DNA of 64,000 nucleotides from Chelonoidis abingdonii (taxonomy: Eukaryota; Chordata; Testudines; Testudinidae): assembly GCF_003597395.2 (NCBI RefSeq), contig NC_133777.1, positions 9,335,063-9,399,062 of the forward strand. Direction: 5' to 3'. Positions 46,720 to 57,672 of the stretch are shown here, piece by piece; the first letter of the stretch is position 1; each line of letters begins with the position of its first letter. The notes below the pieces were generated by a model. That model made no database searches. It worked only from the letters and a program-made list of their open reading frames with translations, and had not been told where the DNA came from. Position numbers and translations under genes: made by a program.

Positions 46720-49129
46720 CATGTTTTCTCTAAACACAGTGAAAAAAACTTAAATTGTACCTTTGGGCTGTTTATTCCTTGGCATTTCTATAACACCCTT
46801 CAAATTCTTTCTAAGCATTAATAAAATTTCACAACACCCTGGTGTAGATAAAAATGATTGTCCCCTTTTTAAGCTCTGTCCATACAACGACAGTTTACCA
46901 TGCCTCTAGGTGGGCAGTCAGTTGGCTAAAATTACAGATTGTGTCCACACAGCACATGCAATAATCAATGTATCCTATCCACCCATATTAGCTGCATAGT
47001 CTGATACATTGTTCAGTTCCTCCAATGGGTTAGGTACTTGGCAGTTTTGCTGTGTGGACTGGCACCCCCTAACCATGCAGCTGTAACAGATAAATCTCAT
47101 CCTCCCTCCACCCATAACTCTGTCCCGTTAGACATCCCACAGTGCACTTTTCCCCATGATGAGAATGCCACTCTGAGTGCCTGATCTGTGGCATCCCTAT
47201 CTCCCATGTAAACTCAGAGCCAGTCAGCTTCCCTGGCTACATTGCCCACTGGCTGCCAGCTGGTTTAAAATGCCTGTGACTTGTTTTGCTCTCCAACCAC
47301 TGCCTGGATAGCTGAAGTTTGCAAACTGCAGAACAACTGAATCTACTTCTCTACCATTGAGAAGCTGAGAGAATATGCCTAGTGGAGACCAGCCTTGCTT
47401 CCTGTCTGGAATGAGAACATCCAGACTGATACACATTGAGTCAAATGCAGTAGGCTGTTGATAGACACACAAAGAGAAAAGCATCCCTCACAACTTGTTT
47501 GTGTAAAGTTATGTCCCATAGTGGATGAATCAGGGAATTTGAGGTGGGAGACTGAATCACTCATCTCTAGGTCACTGACTTTCATCTGGCCCAGATCAAT
47601 ATGACCAGAAGTTATCATCTATCATCTGTTTCAAGGCCAGTTTGAAACAAGTCAATAGACACAGTCCAGTTGGTCTTGTGTCCCCAGTGCATAACCCATA
47701 CTCAAGGTTGGCACTGTCAGTCTTGTTGGCAGTCCCAGCAGTGAGGCCAAGTCCCCAGTGAGCATGGAGTCTAAACTTCTCTTACCCGTATGAGATGGTT
47801 GGGTCTGAACTGGGGTGGGGACTGAGGGAGTGGTAAAGCTAACAGCACTTCCATTCTGTGGATAAACAACATCCACTTCTTTCTGATATGGTGACTCTGG
47901 CACCTTTAGCCAGCACTAAATTCACTGGAAGGAAATGGTAAATTTTGCAAGGGGAGAAACAGAGGAAAATAATTATTGTTATAGAATCCTAGCTGACAAG
48001 CTTGGAAAAGGCCTCGTAGATCAAGCAGTCTAACCTGCATTGAGGACCCAACATTAACTTGCCACAAGCTTATCTAACCTTGTCAAAAACTTGTCTACCC
48101 ATGTCACACTTTTAAGGAGATTTCTGTTATTAGACACTAATCTGTGATTGATTGGTATCTGGAGGTTAGAGCAGAGGCTGGGAGAAGGAGAGGAGAAATA
48201 CAGATCCTCTTGAGATAAGGTCAGACTCTGCCACTCATGCTGCTCTCTGATGTTATCCAGACATCAATCTATCCATCAGCAACCACAGCAATGTCCTTGG
48301 AGACACGCAGGCATTTGATGCTCCTAATACTTACAAGTTAGACTGCAATGGAATTCAGTAAGAGACCTTTTAAAGACAACATGTCAATATGAAGGAAGTG
48401 TGTTCACTTTAAAGTCTTATTCTTAGTACAGCCCTAAATACCATAGGACCCACTTATCTGAAGGACACATCCTGGTGCCCTACTTATTGTTCTGACAACT
48501 AATTTCATTAGAACTGCACACCTTAATAATCTTCTTACACCATGTGCCTGTGTCTCTGCAATGCTATTCTCGTTCCATAAGCACCTGAATATCTTTGTGC
48601 CTTCCTTCAGGGAAAGATTTACAACATATCTACCTTTAGTTTTGGTTTCATGGCTTTTGTGCGAGGTTGTTGGGGGAAGAGGGCTGTTGCCTGGTGCCTG
48701 GATAGAGGTGAGATTTTTTAGAAGTTATAGTACCCCTACACAGGCCCCAGAATAACAGGATGTTTCTGCGAAAATGATCAGTAACCAAAGAGTGTAGACT
48801 ATTCTAAAATGAAGACTTTCAAACTGTTAGCCTCCTACTGAGATGAATGGGGCAGTTCAGATTTCTCTTAGAGCTTCTGTCATAGACGATCTACAGATGC
48901 AAACAGACAGTATAGTATTAGGTCATGGTAGATACATTTTCTTCAGAACTGTCAGGACTAGTCACATAATTATTTAAAAACAAAACCTTAAATTCTACAG
49001 AAGTTAACTGGGCCACAAGTGAAGGGATGCTACCATATACGGCACCAATATCCATTCTGACTCCTGCTCAATACAACTCTCATGCCTTCCCTTGAGATCA
49101 CTCTGTGGCTCTGCATCCCATATTCTTCA
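46720..49129. other. Intergenic sequence with old repeat remnants
   Basis: An L2/MIR-like phrase occurs at about 46795-46870. A decayed MITE-like segment with 'gtccatac' and 'tgtgtggac' ends lies at about 46878-47062. A diverged CR1 3' end on the minus strand lies at about 47982-48110 ('atagaatcctagctgacaag', 'ggcctcgtagatcaagcagt'). A minus-strand open frame at 47652-47903 has no recognisable product. Confidence 0.5.
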
Positions 49130-50330
49130 TAGTGATATTATTATATGATATGATTATAGAGTAATTATGATGCATTTTATACAAGATAAGTCAGGTGAGG
49201 TGTCATTGAAAAAGTTCTGATTTGCTGAATATGATTACCTATTTGTATGCATGTATCACTTTTGTATCTGAAGTTATGAATATTGACTATGTATCTATAT
49301 TTCAAATGTAGTTACACCTGGGTGAGGCCCAGTAGGCAAGATAGTGGGTGGGGAAGGGCCTATTCAGGGTAATGGGCCATTAGGAAAAACAATAGGCCTT
49401 AGGAGAAGCTTATCCCCCACCAGGTAAGCCTTCCTGAGAGTGCTACAGACTGCCTGTAAGTAATGGCTGCTATGACTCTACAAGGATATGTGAGCAGGCC
49501 ACATAATTCTGGACTCCATTTTGGGATGTCAGTATTTTTCCATAAATCAGTCTGGGACCCAAGTTTTGAAACAAAGAGTTCCTGCCATATGCTAAAGCTA
49601 TATAAGGTAGGGAGTGACACCATCTAAGGCTCTTCACTCCCTACACAAGAAGACTCCTGGAAACACCTGAGGAACAAAGACTGAACTGGGGGAAGTGCTG
49701 GACCCAGGCTAAAAGTATTTCTAGCCTGTGTATGAAAGACCTGGGAATTCCAAGCTGTAAATCAAGTGCGGCTTGCCCCTTAAGAATCTGCAGCCTGCTT
49801 GTATCATTTCTCATGGCGAGAATCTGCTAATTCATATCCAACCTATTTAGTATATTAAGCTTAGCTTGCATTTTTTTGTTTATTTGGTAGGTAGTCTGCT
49901 TTGATCTGTTTGCTGTCACTTATAATCACTTAAAATCTATCTTTTGTAGTTAATAAACTAGTTTTTGTTTTAATCTAAACCAATGATCTTTGAGTGGAGA
50001 GCTTGGGGAAAATCTCTGCTTGGTGACCACAAGTGTGTATTGTTCTCTTCACATTGAAGGAGAGGCGGACCGGGTATTAAACCCATAAACTGGCCAGATT
50101 TGACCAGGGCAGAATGGTACTGCTCTGGGGTCCTACGCTGGGAAGCTGGTGGTTAGAGAGCCTGTGTGTAACTGCATCTGGATGTGTCCTTACCTGTGTG
50201 AATGCTCGTGAAAGTGCAGGTGGGAGAGCTTTGCAGCTTGTCACAACAGTACAGTGTGAAAAGGAGCCCAGACCAGCGGGTCAGAGAGCTCATTGGTACC
50301 CCAGTTCCAGGTGGCACCCGTCACACACTC
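49130..50330 (+). mobile_element. Long dispersed turtle repeat with LTR-like signals
   Basis: The stretch from 'agtgatattattatatgata' to 'ccaggtggcacccgtcacac' matches in order a repeat of about 1.2 kb that I recall as common in turtle genomes. It includes TATATAAGG at 49599-49607 and AATAAA at 49952-49957, about 350 bp apart. These could be a promoter and poly(A) signal of an LTR-like or other non-coding element. I could not fix TG/CA ends or a target duplication. The short frames inside are not genes. Confidence 0.5.
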
Positions 50331-50529
50331 TGTATAGGTATGTTGTCTTTTTATTGTCACTTTGACATTATTTATTTCTGTTTAGGAGCCCATTGGGTGG
50401 TTACTCATTAAAACTAAATATTAGACTGGAGTAACTTTATCAAGAGAAAACTGGAATAGCGGGCTGTGTGTATATTAAAGAACTTGTATGGATGACCTTT
50501 GTATTCCTAGAGATTACATAATATCTTTT

Positions 50530-50786
50530 GTCATGAGCTATTAAAGGTAACATTACCTGTCTAGATTGGCATTTTCACTATCTTTGGCATTCACTGCACC
50601 CTTTTGATTACCTAAAGGACCAGCTCAAGTTTCATTAAGTCACTGAACCACGTGATTAGAGACAAACAGATAAAAAGTTGCGACATTGTTCTTTACCTAG
50701 TCACAACACTGCCCAGACCAGAGAGAGGAAAAAAAAACAACTGAGAAGTCAGACAGAGAACAAGAAACTGAGAGTACCGAGCTAAA
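50530..50786 (+). promoter_or_regulatory. CYP3A: CYP3A proximal promoter and 5' leader
   Basis: The 250 bp before the CYP3A ATG include a TATA-like ATAAAAA at 50670-50676, an E-box CACGTG at 50649-50654, and a cluster of nuclear-receptor-like half-sites. TGAGCT (50534-50539) is followed after 5 bases by AGGTAA (50545-50550), and AGGTAA forms a perfect inverted repeat with TTACCT (50553-50558). CYP3A genes are classically induced by PXR/CAR through AGTTCA/AGGTCA-type elements. The sites here are one mismatch from consensus, so regulation by these receptors is an inference. Confidence 0.45.
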
Positions 50787-50857
50787 ATGAACCTTCTTCC
50801 TAGCTTTTCCATTGAGACCTGGGCTCTCCTGGTTGCACTGCTGTTTCTCCTGATACT
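50787..50857 (+). CDS. CYP3A: CYP3A exon 1 (membrane anchor)
   Basis: It encodes MNLLPSFSIETWALLVALLF followed by LLI, the N-terminal hydrophobic anchor that holds microsomal P450s in the endoplasmic reticulum. ETW is shared with human CYP3A4. The start is the first ATG after the purine-rich leader, and no nearer in-frame ATG fits. The donor is CT|GTAAGT at 50858. The 71-bp coding length and phase 2 equal the human exon as I recall it. Confidence 0.93.
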
Positions 50858-51090
50858 GTAAGTATAATTCTACACATTGCTTTTCTACTTGTGTTGGTTT
50901 CAAATTCTTGAAGAAGAGCCACTGTTAATTTAAATGTTACAGGTCATTTCATAGAATCATATAAGTGTAGGGCTGGAAGGGACCTCAACAGGTCATCTAG
51001 TTCAGTCCCCTGAACTCAAGACTGGACTAAGTAATAACTAGACCATTCCTGACAGGTGTTTGCCCAATCTGCTCTTAAAAACCTCTAATG

Positions 51091-51659
51091 CAGTGGTCCC
51101 CAAACTTTTGAGAGTTATGCCCTGTCTGCGCCCTCCCCGGGGCCAGAAGCAGAGGGAAGGAATGTGGCCAGGGGTAAGAGGGCCAAGGTTGGGGGCTGCA
51201 GCTGGGGGTGGGTCTGGGGCAGGGCCAGAAACAGGGTTAGGGTTAGGGTTAGAGCCAGGTCCAGAGCCAGGGCCAGGGGCTGAGGCTGGGTGTGGGAGCA
51301 TCGCTGCAACTGGGCTGCAGTGGGGCCAGCAGCCAGGCCCACGCCAGGGCCTGTCAATGGCTCCACTACTGCTCCTGCCCCCAGCCTTGGCCCCGGGCCA
51401 AGAACGAAGCCAGGGCCAAGGGCCGAGGCTGTCGTGGGGCCGGGAGTGGAGCCGCACCGAGGCTTGGGACAGGGTCAGGCACGGGGCTGGGAGTTAGCAC
51501 CACTACTGGGGATGGGGCCAGAGCAGAGCTGGGATTGGGGCAGGGTTGAATGGCGTTCCCTCCCTGCCTCCCATGGGAGCTGGCCCAGCCTGCCGCATCC
51601 CCTGAATGTTCCTCTGCACCTTCCTAGGGGGGGTGCACCCCACAGTTTGGGAACCTACG
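51091..51659. mobile_element. hAT-type element inserted in CR1 (first)
   Basis: It begins CAGTGGTCCCCAAACTTTTG and its other end reads CGTAGGTTCCCAAACTGTG in reverse, giving imperfect inverted ends. The 8-bp flanks CTCTAATG at 51083-51090 and 51660-51667 are identical. The interior is a degenerate G-rich hexamer-like array ('ggccagg', 'gggttag') with frames open on both strands (up to 167 codons) that encode only low-complexity sequence. Confidence 0.92.
51234..51252 (+). repeat. Short telomere-like run inside the hAT element
   Basis: GGGTTAGGGTTAGGGTTAG, three TTAGGG-type units, lies within a longer array of related hexamers such as 'agggcc' and 'agagccagg'. It most likely arose by mutation and slippage of that array and does not mark a chromosome fusion. 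Confidence 0.8.
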
Positions 51660-52155
51660 CTCTAATGACAGATTCCCCAACCTTCCTAGGCAATTTGTTC
51701 CGGTGCTTAATTACCCTGACAGGATGTTTCCTAATGTCCAACCTATACCTCTCTTGTTGCAATATCAGCTCATTGCTTTTTGTCCTATCCTGAGAGGATA
51801 AGGAGAACAATTTTTCACCCTCCTCCTTGTAATAACATTTTTATGTATTTGAAAACTGTTACCCTGTCCACCTCAGTCTTCTCTTCTCCAGACTAAACAA
51901 ACACCGATTTCTTTTTCAATCTTTCCTCATAGGTCATGTTTTATAGACCTTTAATCATTATTACTGCTCTCCTCAGGACTTTCTCCAATTTGTCCACATT
52001 TTACTGAAATGTGGTGCCCAGAACTGGACACAATACTCCAGCTGAGGCCTAATCAGCACAGAGTAAAGTATAAGAATTACTTCTCATGTCCTGTTTACAA
52101 CACAGCTGCTGATACATCCCAGAATGCTGTTCACTTTTTTTGCAACAGTGTTACA

Positions 52156-52509
52156 CTATTGACTCATTTTTAGCTTGTGATCCACTATAATCTTCAGATC
52201 TCTTCCCAGACTATTCCTTCCTGGGCAGTCATTTCCCATTTTGTATGTGTGCAATTGATTGTTCCTTCCTAAGTGCAGTACTTTGCATTTGTTCTTACTC
52301 AATTTAATTCTATTTACTTCAGACCATTTCTCCGGTTTGTCCAGATCATTTTGAATGTTAATCCTATCCTCCAAAGCACTTACAACTCCTCCCAGCTTAG
52401 TATAGTCCGCAAACTTTATAAGTGAACTCTCTATGCTGTTATCTAAATCATCTATGAAGATATTGAGCAGAACTGGACCCAGAACCAATCCTTGCAGTAC
52501 CCCACTCAA
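52156..52509 (-). pseudogene. CR1 reverse transcriptase fragment
   Basis: The open segment carries GLVLGPVLLNIFIDDLDNSI and FADYTKLGGVVSALEDRI. The second catalytic Asp of the expected FADDTKL motif is replaced by Tyr, so the enzyme would be dead even if full length. The N-terminal continuation ([14 protein letters not shown]) is in another frame at 52519-52701, showing at least one frameshift. Confidence 0.9.
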
Positions 52510-52607
52510 TATGCACTTCTAGCTTGACTGTGAGCTACTGATTACTACTCTCTGGGAATGGTTTTCCAACCAGTTATGCACCCACCTGATAGTAGCTCCA
52601 TCTAGTC

Positions 52608-53675
52608 CAGCGGTCACCAACCTGTTGATCATGCTTGACTGGTCAATTGTAGAGGATCTCCCAGTCAATTGCAATCTCTGGCAGCACAGAGGGGCTGCCA
52701 CTAAGAGAGGTTCCCTGCCTGCACCAGCCCCACGCTGCTCCCAGAAGTGGCCAGCATGGCCCTGGGGGCAGGGGAGTAGGGGTCTCCCTCCACATGCTGC
52801 TCTAGCCTAAAAGCACCACCCCACACCTCCCATTGGCTGGGAACGGAGAGCTGTGGCCAAAGGGAGTTGTGGGGGCAGTGCTTGCAGAGAAGGGCAGGGC
52901 ACGGAGTCATGTGCTGCTGCCCACCCAGGGGCTGCAGGGGCATGTTGGTCCCTTCTGGGAGCGGCATGGACCTTGGTAGGCAGGGAGCCTACCTTAGTGG
53001 CAGCCATGCTGCACAGCCAACCGGAAGCTGCCAGCAGTAAGTGGTGCCCAGATGAAGGCCGCATCCTAAACCCCAGGCCTGAGCCCCTTCCAAGACCCAG
53101 TACCCCATACCCCCTCCAGTACCCCAAATCCCCTCCTGCACCCCAAGCCCCAGCCCTGATCCCTCTCCCAGAGCCAGTACCCCATATCCTCCCACACCCC
53201 AACACTCTGCCCCAGCCCTGACCCCTCTCCCAGAGCCAGCACCCTTTACCACTCCTACACCCCAACCCATTGCCCCAACCCAGAGCCCCCTCCCAGAGCC
53301 CACACCCCACACCTCCTCCTGCACCCCAACATTCTGCCCCAGCCCAGAGCCCCCTCCTGCACCCAAACTCCCTCCCAGAGCTTGCACCCGTCACCCCCTC
53401 CTGCATCCCAACACCCTGTCCCAGGCTCAGCCCAGAGCCCCATCCCACACGGTGAATCCCTTAGCTCCAGCCCAGTGCCTGCACCCCCTCCTGAACCCCA
53501 ACCCTCTACCCCAGCGAAAGTGAGTGAGGTGGGGGGAGAGCGAGTGACAGAGAGAGGGGGGCATGGAGTGAGTGGGGCAGGGAAGGGGCGGGGCCTCAGG
53601 GAAGGGGCAAGGTAGATCCTGGGTTTCCTGAAATTCAAAAAGTGATCTTGAGTATAAAAAGGTTGGAGACCATTG
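52608..53675. mobile_element. hAT-type element inserted in CR1 (second)
   Basis: It starts CAGCGGTCACCAACC and ends with the complement of CAATGGTCTCCAACC (12 of 15 matching). The flanks ATCTAGTC (52600-52607) and ATCTAGGC (53676-53683) match at 7 of 8 positions, and removing the element restores continuous CR1 sequence. It spans 1068 bp, much of it the C-rich array at 53095-53515. No transposase domain is evident; the open frames (up to 213 codons) are Gly/Trp-rich translations of the array. Confidence 0.92.
53095..53515. repeat. C-rich minisatellite inside the hAT element
   Basis: Variants of 'ctcctgcaccccaac' and 'ctgccccagcccagagccc' alternate over about 420 bp with irregular unit lengths (roughly 25-60 bp). 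It belongs to the interior of the second hAT element. Such arrays vary in length between individuals. Confidence 0.8.
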
Positions 53676-54048
53676 ATCTAGGCTATATTTCCCTAGTTCG
53701 TTTATGAGGAGGTCATGCAGAACAGTATCAAAAGCCTTACTAATGTCAAGATATACCCCATCTATTGCTTCCTCCCATCCACCAAGCTTGTTACCCTGTC
53801 AAAAAAAGCTATCAGGTTGAAATATTAAGCCATGAAATATTAGGTTGAAATATTAGGATATGGAATGTTTGAAAACAAATATTCCATCTCTATAGGATCC
53901 CCAGCCCTTGAAATTCTTCATGGCCTCTCTGGTTAGTATATTTCAAGACATCTGGACAAAGGGATGGTCCACCCATCCTAAACTCAAGGAAGAGAGATTT
54001 GGCATATTCTCATGAATGGTTACTAAGACAAAGTAACAACAAACCCTT

Positions 54049-54170
54049 GGGATTATTAATTATTTATTTAGCAGTAGCTGCCAGAGGACCTAGCTAGGTT
54101 TGGGCCCCATTGTGTTAGGTGCGACGCAAACGTGTAGTAAGAGATGGTCCTTGATGATCTTACAATCTAA
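54049..54170 (-). mobile_element. L2/CR1-L3-like remnant in CYP3A intron 1
   Basis: 'ttaattatttatttagcagt', 'gggccccattgtgttaggtg' and 'gatggtccttgatgatctta' give the reversed order of the old LINE tail. It is the same family as 33608-33722. Confidence 0.65.
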
Positions 54171-55104
54171 AGGTTGCCCTACAGAAAGGATATGCAGTAA
54201 ATGGCACTAGCTCATGCTATTCTACACACACGCTCTGCAAGATCAGTGGAAAGACAATGCAAGAAAATAGCATCCATGAGAGCAATTTTCAGGGTAGGAG
54301 TGAGTGGACCCTGGTTTTCTCACATGCCAATGCTGTTCTGCTATTAATGGCTCGCAGGCTGGAAGCTTGAAGTTGCTAAGAAGTTGCTGAGGGAATCTTT
54401 ATATTAAGACTTCCAGTGACGCAGGAAAAGTAGCACAGATACAGCCTAGAACAGAGCTAGACAAAGACTGCACGTTTTTAGATCTAGAGCCTAATGATTA
54501 ATGTGATCAACAGCACAGTCCATTTATTTGCTCTGCACTGGCTACTGTTCAATAACATCTGCCTTCTGAAACTATTAACCCTATTCCTGAACTTCTTTGT
54601 GTTACCTGGACTGAGGAGCCATTCAAGGATCCTTCTGGGGGTACACTCTGATCTTCAATTTGGGAGAAGCTCTTCACCTTCTATGGCCCAAATTTTCATA
54701 TTGCAGCAATTCTGTGGCCATCTAAGACTTCTTGGTTGTCATGCTGCATTCTGTAGCTACTTGGAATTTTGTTGTGGCAACAGGGATAGAACTGCTCCAA
54801 AAATACATGCTTCTGCTCTTTGAGCTGAAATAGAACATCCACTGAGTAGTCACATCGGGCTTATGATTCACAATTGAGCACTTTTGAATCTGTCTAGGGC
54901 AGTGGTGCTGTCCAGGACATTGCTTTACTTCCTGAGCAATAAAATTATGTAAGCCAGTTCAATATGCTATTTTCTATTCCTTACACTGGGGTTTGGGATA
55001 ACTTGGATCTCAAACAAACTAAGATGAAGACCCTTCTGTTTGTTTTCATTGTTTGCAAATGTAGTGGTTATACTCTGACATTACAACAAGTGTGTTATTC
55101 TGTG

Positions 55105-55310
55105 TTGTCCTGGCTACATTTCTGTCCTGTCCTACTAATACCTGTCACTTCTGTAGCACCATCTGTCTGAGGATCTCACAGCATGTTACAAATGGTGAAT
55201 TGAGCCTAACAGCCCTGGGAGGTAGGCAAGGGTCATCATCTCAATTTTAAAGATTGGAAAATGGAGCCAGTGACTTGTGCTAGGGTCACAGCAAGCCAGT
55301 GACATACCCT
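55105..55310 (-). mobile_element. MIR/L2-like remnant in CYP3A intron 1
   Basis: 'tgaggatctcacagcatgtt', 'gggaggtaggcaagggtcat' and 'gacttgtgctagggtcacag' match the core pattern ('aaagcactttacaaa', 'ccattttacagatgggga', 'acttgcccaaggtcacac') of MIR/L2-type repeats, moderately diverged. The true orientation is uncertain. Confidence 0.5.
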
Positions 55311-56579
55311 GAAAAAAAAGCCCACATTTCCTTTCTTACAGGTCCATGCTAAGCACACTAGGCAATGCTAAACCGCAGAGATTGCTATAGTACAGTGGTG
55401 AGCAAGTATTCCCTGTAGATACAGGCACACTTGGACCAGAGTCATCAAAACTGGCAAATGCTCTGGCAAGAGTTCTCCACGTGCAAACTGAGGATAATGA
55501 TGTTTCCTTTTTCCTCACTCTTTATCTGTCTTGGCTGTCTGGACTGTAAGCTCTTGGGGACACAGATTCTCCAACAGTGTGTTTATATAGCACCTATCAC
55601 AGTGGGGATTTCTAGGCATGACTATCATACAAATACTAACTAGTAATAATAAAGAGAGGTGTAAGTTACACCTCCCTACCCCAGCATGGCTCCTGGTGTC
55701 CCAGGGAGAGGTCACCTGGAAGAAAGGCAGGCTGAATGGCAGGTGGTGTTCTGGGCCAAACAAGGCCTTTGATATAGTTTCCTTGACAAACACTGGAGCT
55801 ATAACATTCATTTGGCCACAAAGCTCTCGCTTGGGAAGCTGGTAACCTCCATCTGAAAACAAATATAGTATTTGAAAAGCTCTTTCAACACAGCCAAAGA
55901 CAAGCTTCAAAATGATGCAGCCCAGATCTTCACAGAGAAGCAGAGAGCCCTGAGGTAGGCATAATAATGTTACAACACCAAAATAGGGTGCATCAGAGGA
56001 GAGAAATCTGCAAAGCTTTCAACAAAATCCAAACAGAAACCCCTCAGACGGGGCCCCCGACACACTGCTGCACTAACATTGGGCTAAGCACAGGGAGAAC
56101 AGTACATGAAATTAAAGTACAGCCTTCACAAAAGCCCTGCTCAGGACCTAACTTCCAGCTCCATTTTGATTTCTCTGCAAAAAAAAAAAGCTTTGTTCTC
56201 ATTTCTTCATTACTTTCTGGCTCCTCTTTGTGAGCTGGCAACGAGCCTAGAGAGGCTTCTCTTCTGCATTTTGCTAATGGGTTGAAGACTCCATTTTTAC
56301 TGGAGAACCTATTTCTTTATGAGAGGCTTGCTTTTACCTCAGGGCTACTCTCCAAAGATTTGTGGTGCAGCTGTGAGGTTTATCACTAGCTATGTTTATT
56401 AAATAGCTTTACAAAGCACAATTTTTTTGGACCACACTTTCTAGCTTCCAGAGTGGATGCTTCATTCCTGAGCTAATGCAACAGTTTCACTTCTTCTGGA
56501 TAGGCTTTGAGGTCTTTCAGCCCCGACATCACTGCAATTACTGTCCTGGAGCCTTCAGATTCTGCTGTTATTTTTACAG

Positions 56580-56673
56580 ATATGGGATCTGGCCATTTGG
56601 TTTTTTCAAGAAATTGGGCATCCCTGGACCAAAGCCACTGCCTTTCTTTGGAACTGTCTTGGAGTATCGTAAA
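56580..56673 (+). CDS. CYP3A: CYP3A exon 2 (proline-rich hinge)
   Basis: It encodes [20 protein letters not shown] followed by [11 protein letters not shown] (residues 24-55). The PGP-containing hinge after the membrane anchor is needed for correct folding in microsomal P450s, and FKKLGIPGP is identical to human CYP3A4 as I recall it. The acceptor is TTTTTACAG and the donor is AAA|GTGAGT. The 94-bp length equals the human exon. Confidence 0.96.
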
Positions 56674-56721
56674 GTGAGTGTTTGAAGGCTTCTCTTGGCT
56701 CCAGAAATATGTGTCCATCAT

Positions 56722-57149
56722 TGTAGGGGACTACGGAAGACTGTGTCACGGCCTAGCTAGGGTGTCTCCGCTTTCTCGGCGGCCTTGCGAAAAGCCCCTG
56801 CTTGCTAAGTGGCCGGTCATTGTAGGACACAGCATGCCAGTTATAACTTGCTTTTAACTGGTTGAAACCAGTTTGTATGGCCTTAGGCCAAAGGGCAGAC
56901 ATAGCCTGTGGGAAGTCCCTTTTTGCATATGTATGAGTTGCTTTTGTATTGTGTATATATAGCTGTATGCTTCTGGTCCGCCTTTGGACTCCGACCCAGG
57001 CCGAGCTGAGCTTCGGTTCTGGGTTCCCCGCCTAAGTGACAGCAACGCCCAGGGTCCCCTTTGCGGATGTGTCACTTTACCTTCATTAAAGCCAAATAAT
57101 TCACTGTGTGTGTGGGCCTCGTCCTTGCAGAGCACTCAGGCACGTAACA
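56722..57149 (+). mobile_element. Probable solo LTR in CYP3A intron 2
   Basis: The segment starts TGTAGGGGACTACGG and ends CACGTAACA, the TG...CA boundaries of an LTR. The flanks ATCAT (56717-56721) and TTCAT (57150-57154) match at 4 of 5 positions. Inside are TATATATAG (56954-56962) and the poly(A) signal ATTAAA (57085-57090), 130 bp apart, followed by a GT-rich stretch (57105-57115), all in the right order on the plus strand. No internal retroviral genes or second LTR are present, so it is a recombined remnant of an old endogenous retrovirus. Confidence 0.75.
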
Positions 57150-57619
57150 TTCATACAATAGCCAGATCTGTATACTGCATTGATGAGTTCTCCCGTGTGC
57201 TAAGCTCTGCTCTAATGCACAGGTTGTATAGGATCCAATGCAGGATAACATTTCTGTAATGCAGATTGTAATCTGAAGAGCATGATGAGCCCTGGGGTGA
57301 TTGTCCAACACATGTGAACACATATAGGTGGCTGGTTTGCAGTCACTATTTACTGAGTTCCTAGCAAACAGTTTACTTACAGACTCCTTAACCTCAAGCA
57401 TGATACGCTCCTAGAATAACTAGATCCAGCTATGTTCTTACAGGATTCTATCCCTCATAAAGATGTTAGGAGTCACACAAGTCTCAGGAGCTGCACACAG
57501 GAGTGCTTGGCCTGGCTGCTAGCTCTAGACTTTTAAGTCCCACTACAGCCCCATTCCCAGCCTCTTCCCTGGCAACCCTGCTTCTTTTCTAATTTCATTT
57601 TGAAAATCTCTCTCTGCAG

Positions 57620-57672
57620 GGTTTCTTGGTGTTTGACTCTACGTGCTATGAGAAATATGGGAAAATCTGGGG
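57620..57672 (+). CDS. CYP3A: CYP3A exon 3
   Basis: It encodes GFLVFDSTCYEKYGKIW (residues 56-72) plus two bases of codon 73. This is the start of the catalytic domain (helix A region), with YGK.W conserved in CYP3A. The acceptor is CTGCAG and the donor GG|GTGAGT. The 53-bp length matches the human exon. Intron 2 before it (56674-57619) contains the solo LTR. Confidence 0.95.

Larger units (their letters stand above)
50947..53819 (-). mobile_element. CR1 LINE in CYP3A intron 1, split by two hAT insertions
   Basis: The plus strand starts 'catagaatcatataagtgta', 'gggctggaagggacctcaac', the reverse complement of a CR1 3' tail. It proceeds into RT sequence and ends near 'aaaaaagctatcaggttg'. It is interrupted at 51091-51659 and 52608-53675 by hAT elements with duplicated CR1 target sites. 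About 1.2 kb of CR1 remains. It is antisense to CYP3A and inactive. Confidence 0.93.
53820..56579 (+). other. Remainder of CYP3A intron 1
   Basis: No exon is seen before the acceptor at 56578-56579 (TTTTTACAG). Two L2/MIR-like remnants are listed separately. The rest is AT-rich unique sequence; short open frames on both strands have no recognisable product. Confidence 0.7.

Noticed and set aside
47652..47903. 83-codon minus-strand frame
   Set aside because: It looks loosely like a disordered protein segment but has no motif I recognise and no supporting context.
49130..50330. Full LTR retrotransposon at this site
   Set aside because: TATA-like and poly(A)-like signals exist, but no TG/CA boundaries, target duplication or coding genes could be fixed. 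Kept only as an LTR-like dispersed repeat.
51234..51252. Interstitial telomere as a chromosome-fusion scar
   Set aside because: Only three units, embedded in related G-rich hexamers within a transposon.
51290..51793. 167-codon plus-strand frame in CYP3A intron 1
   Set aside because: It lies in the G-rich interior of a hAT element bounded by a perfect 8-bp duplication and runs on into CR1 sequence.
52807..53448. 213-codon Gly/Trp-rich minus-strand frame
   Set aside because: It is the translation of the C-rich minisatellite inside the second hAT element.
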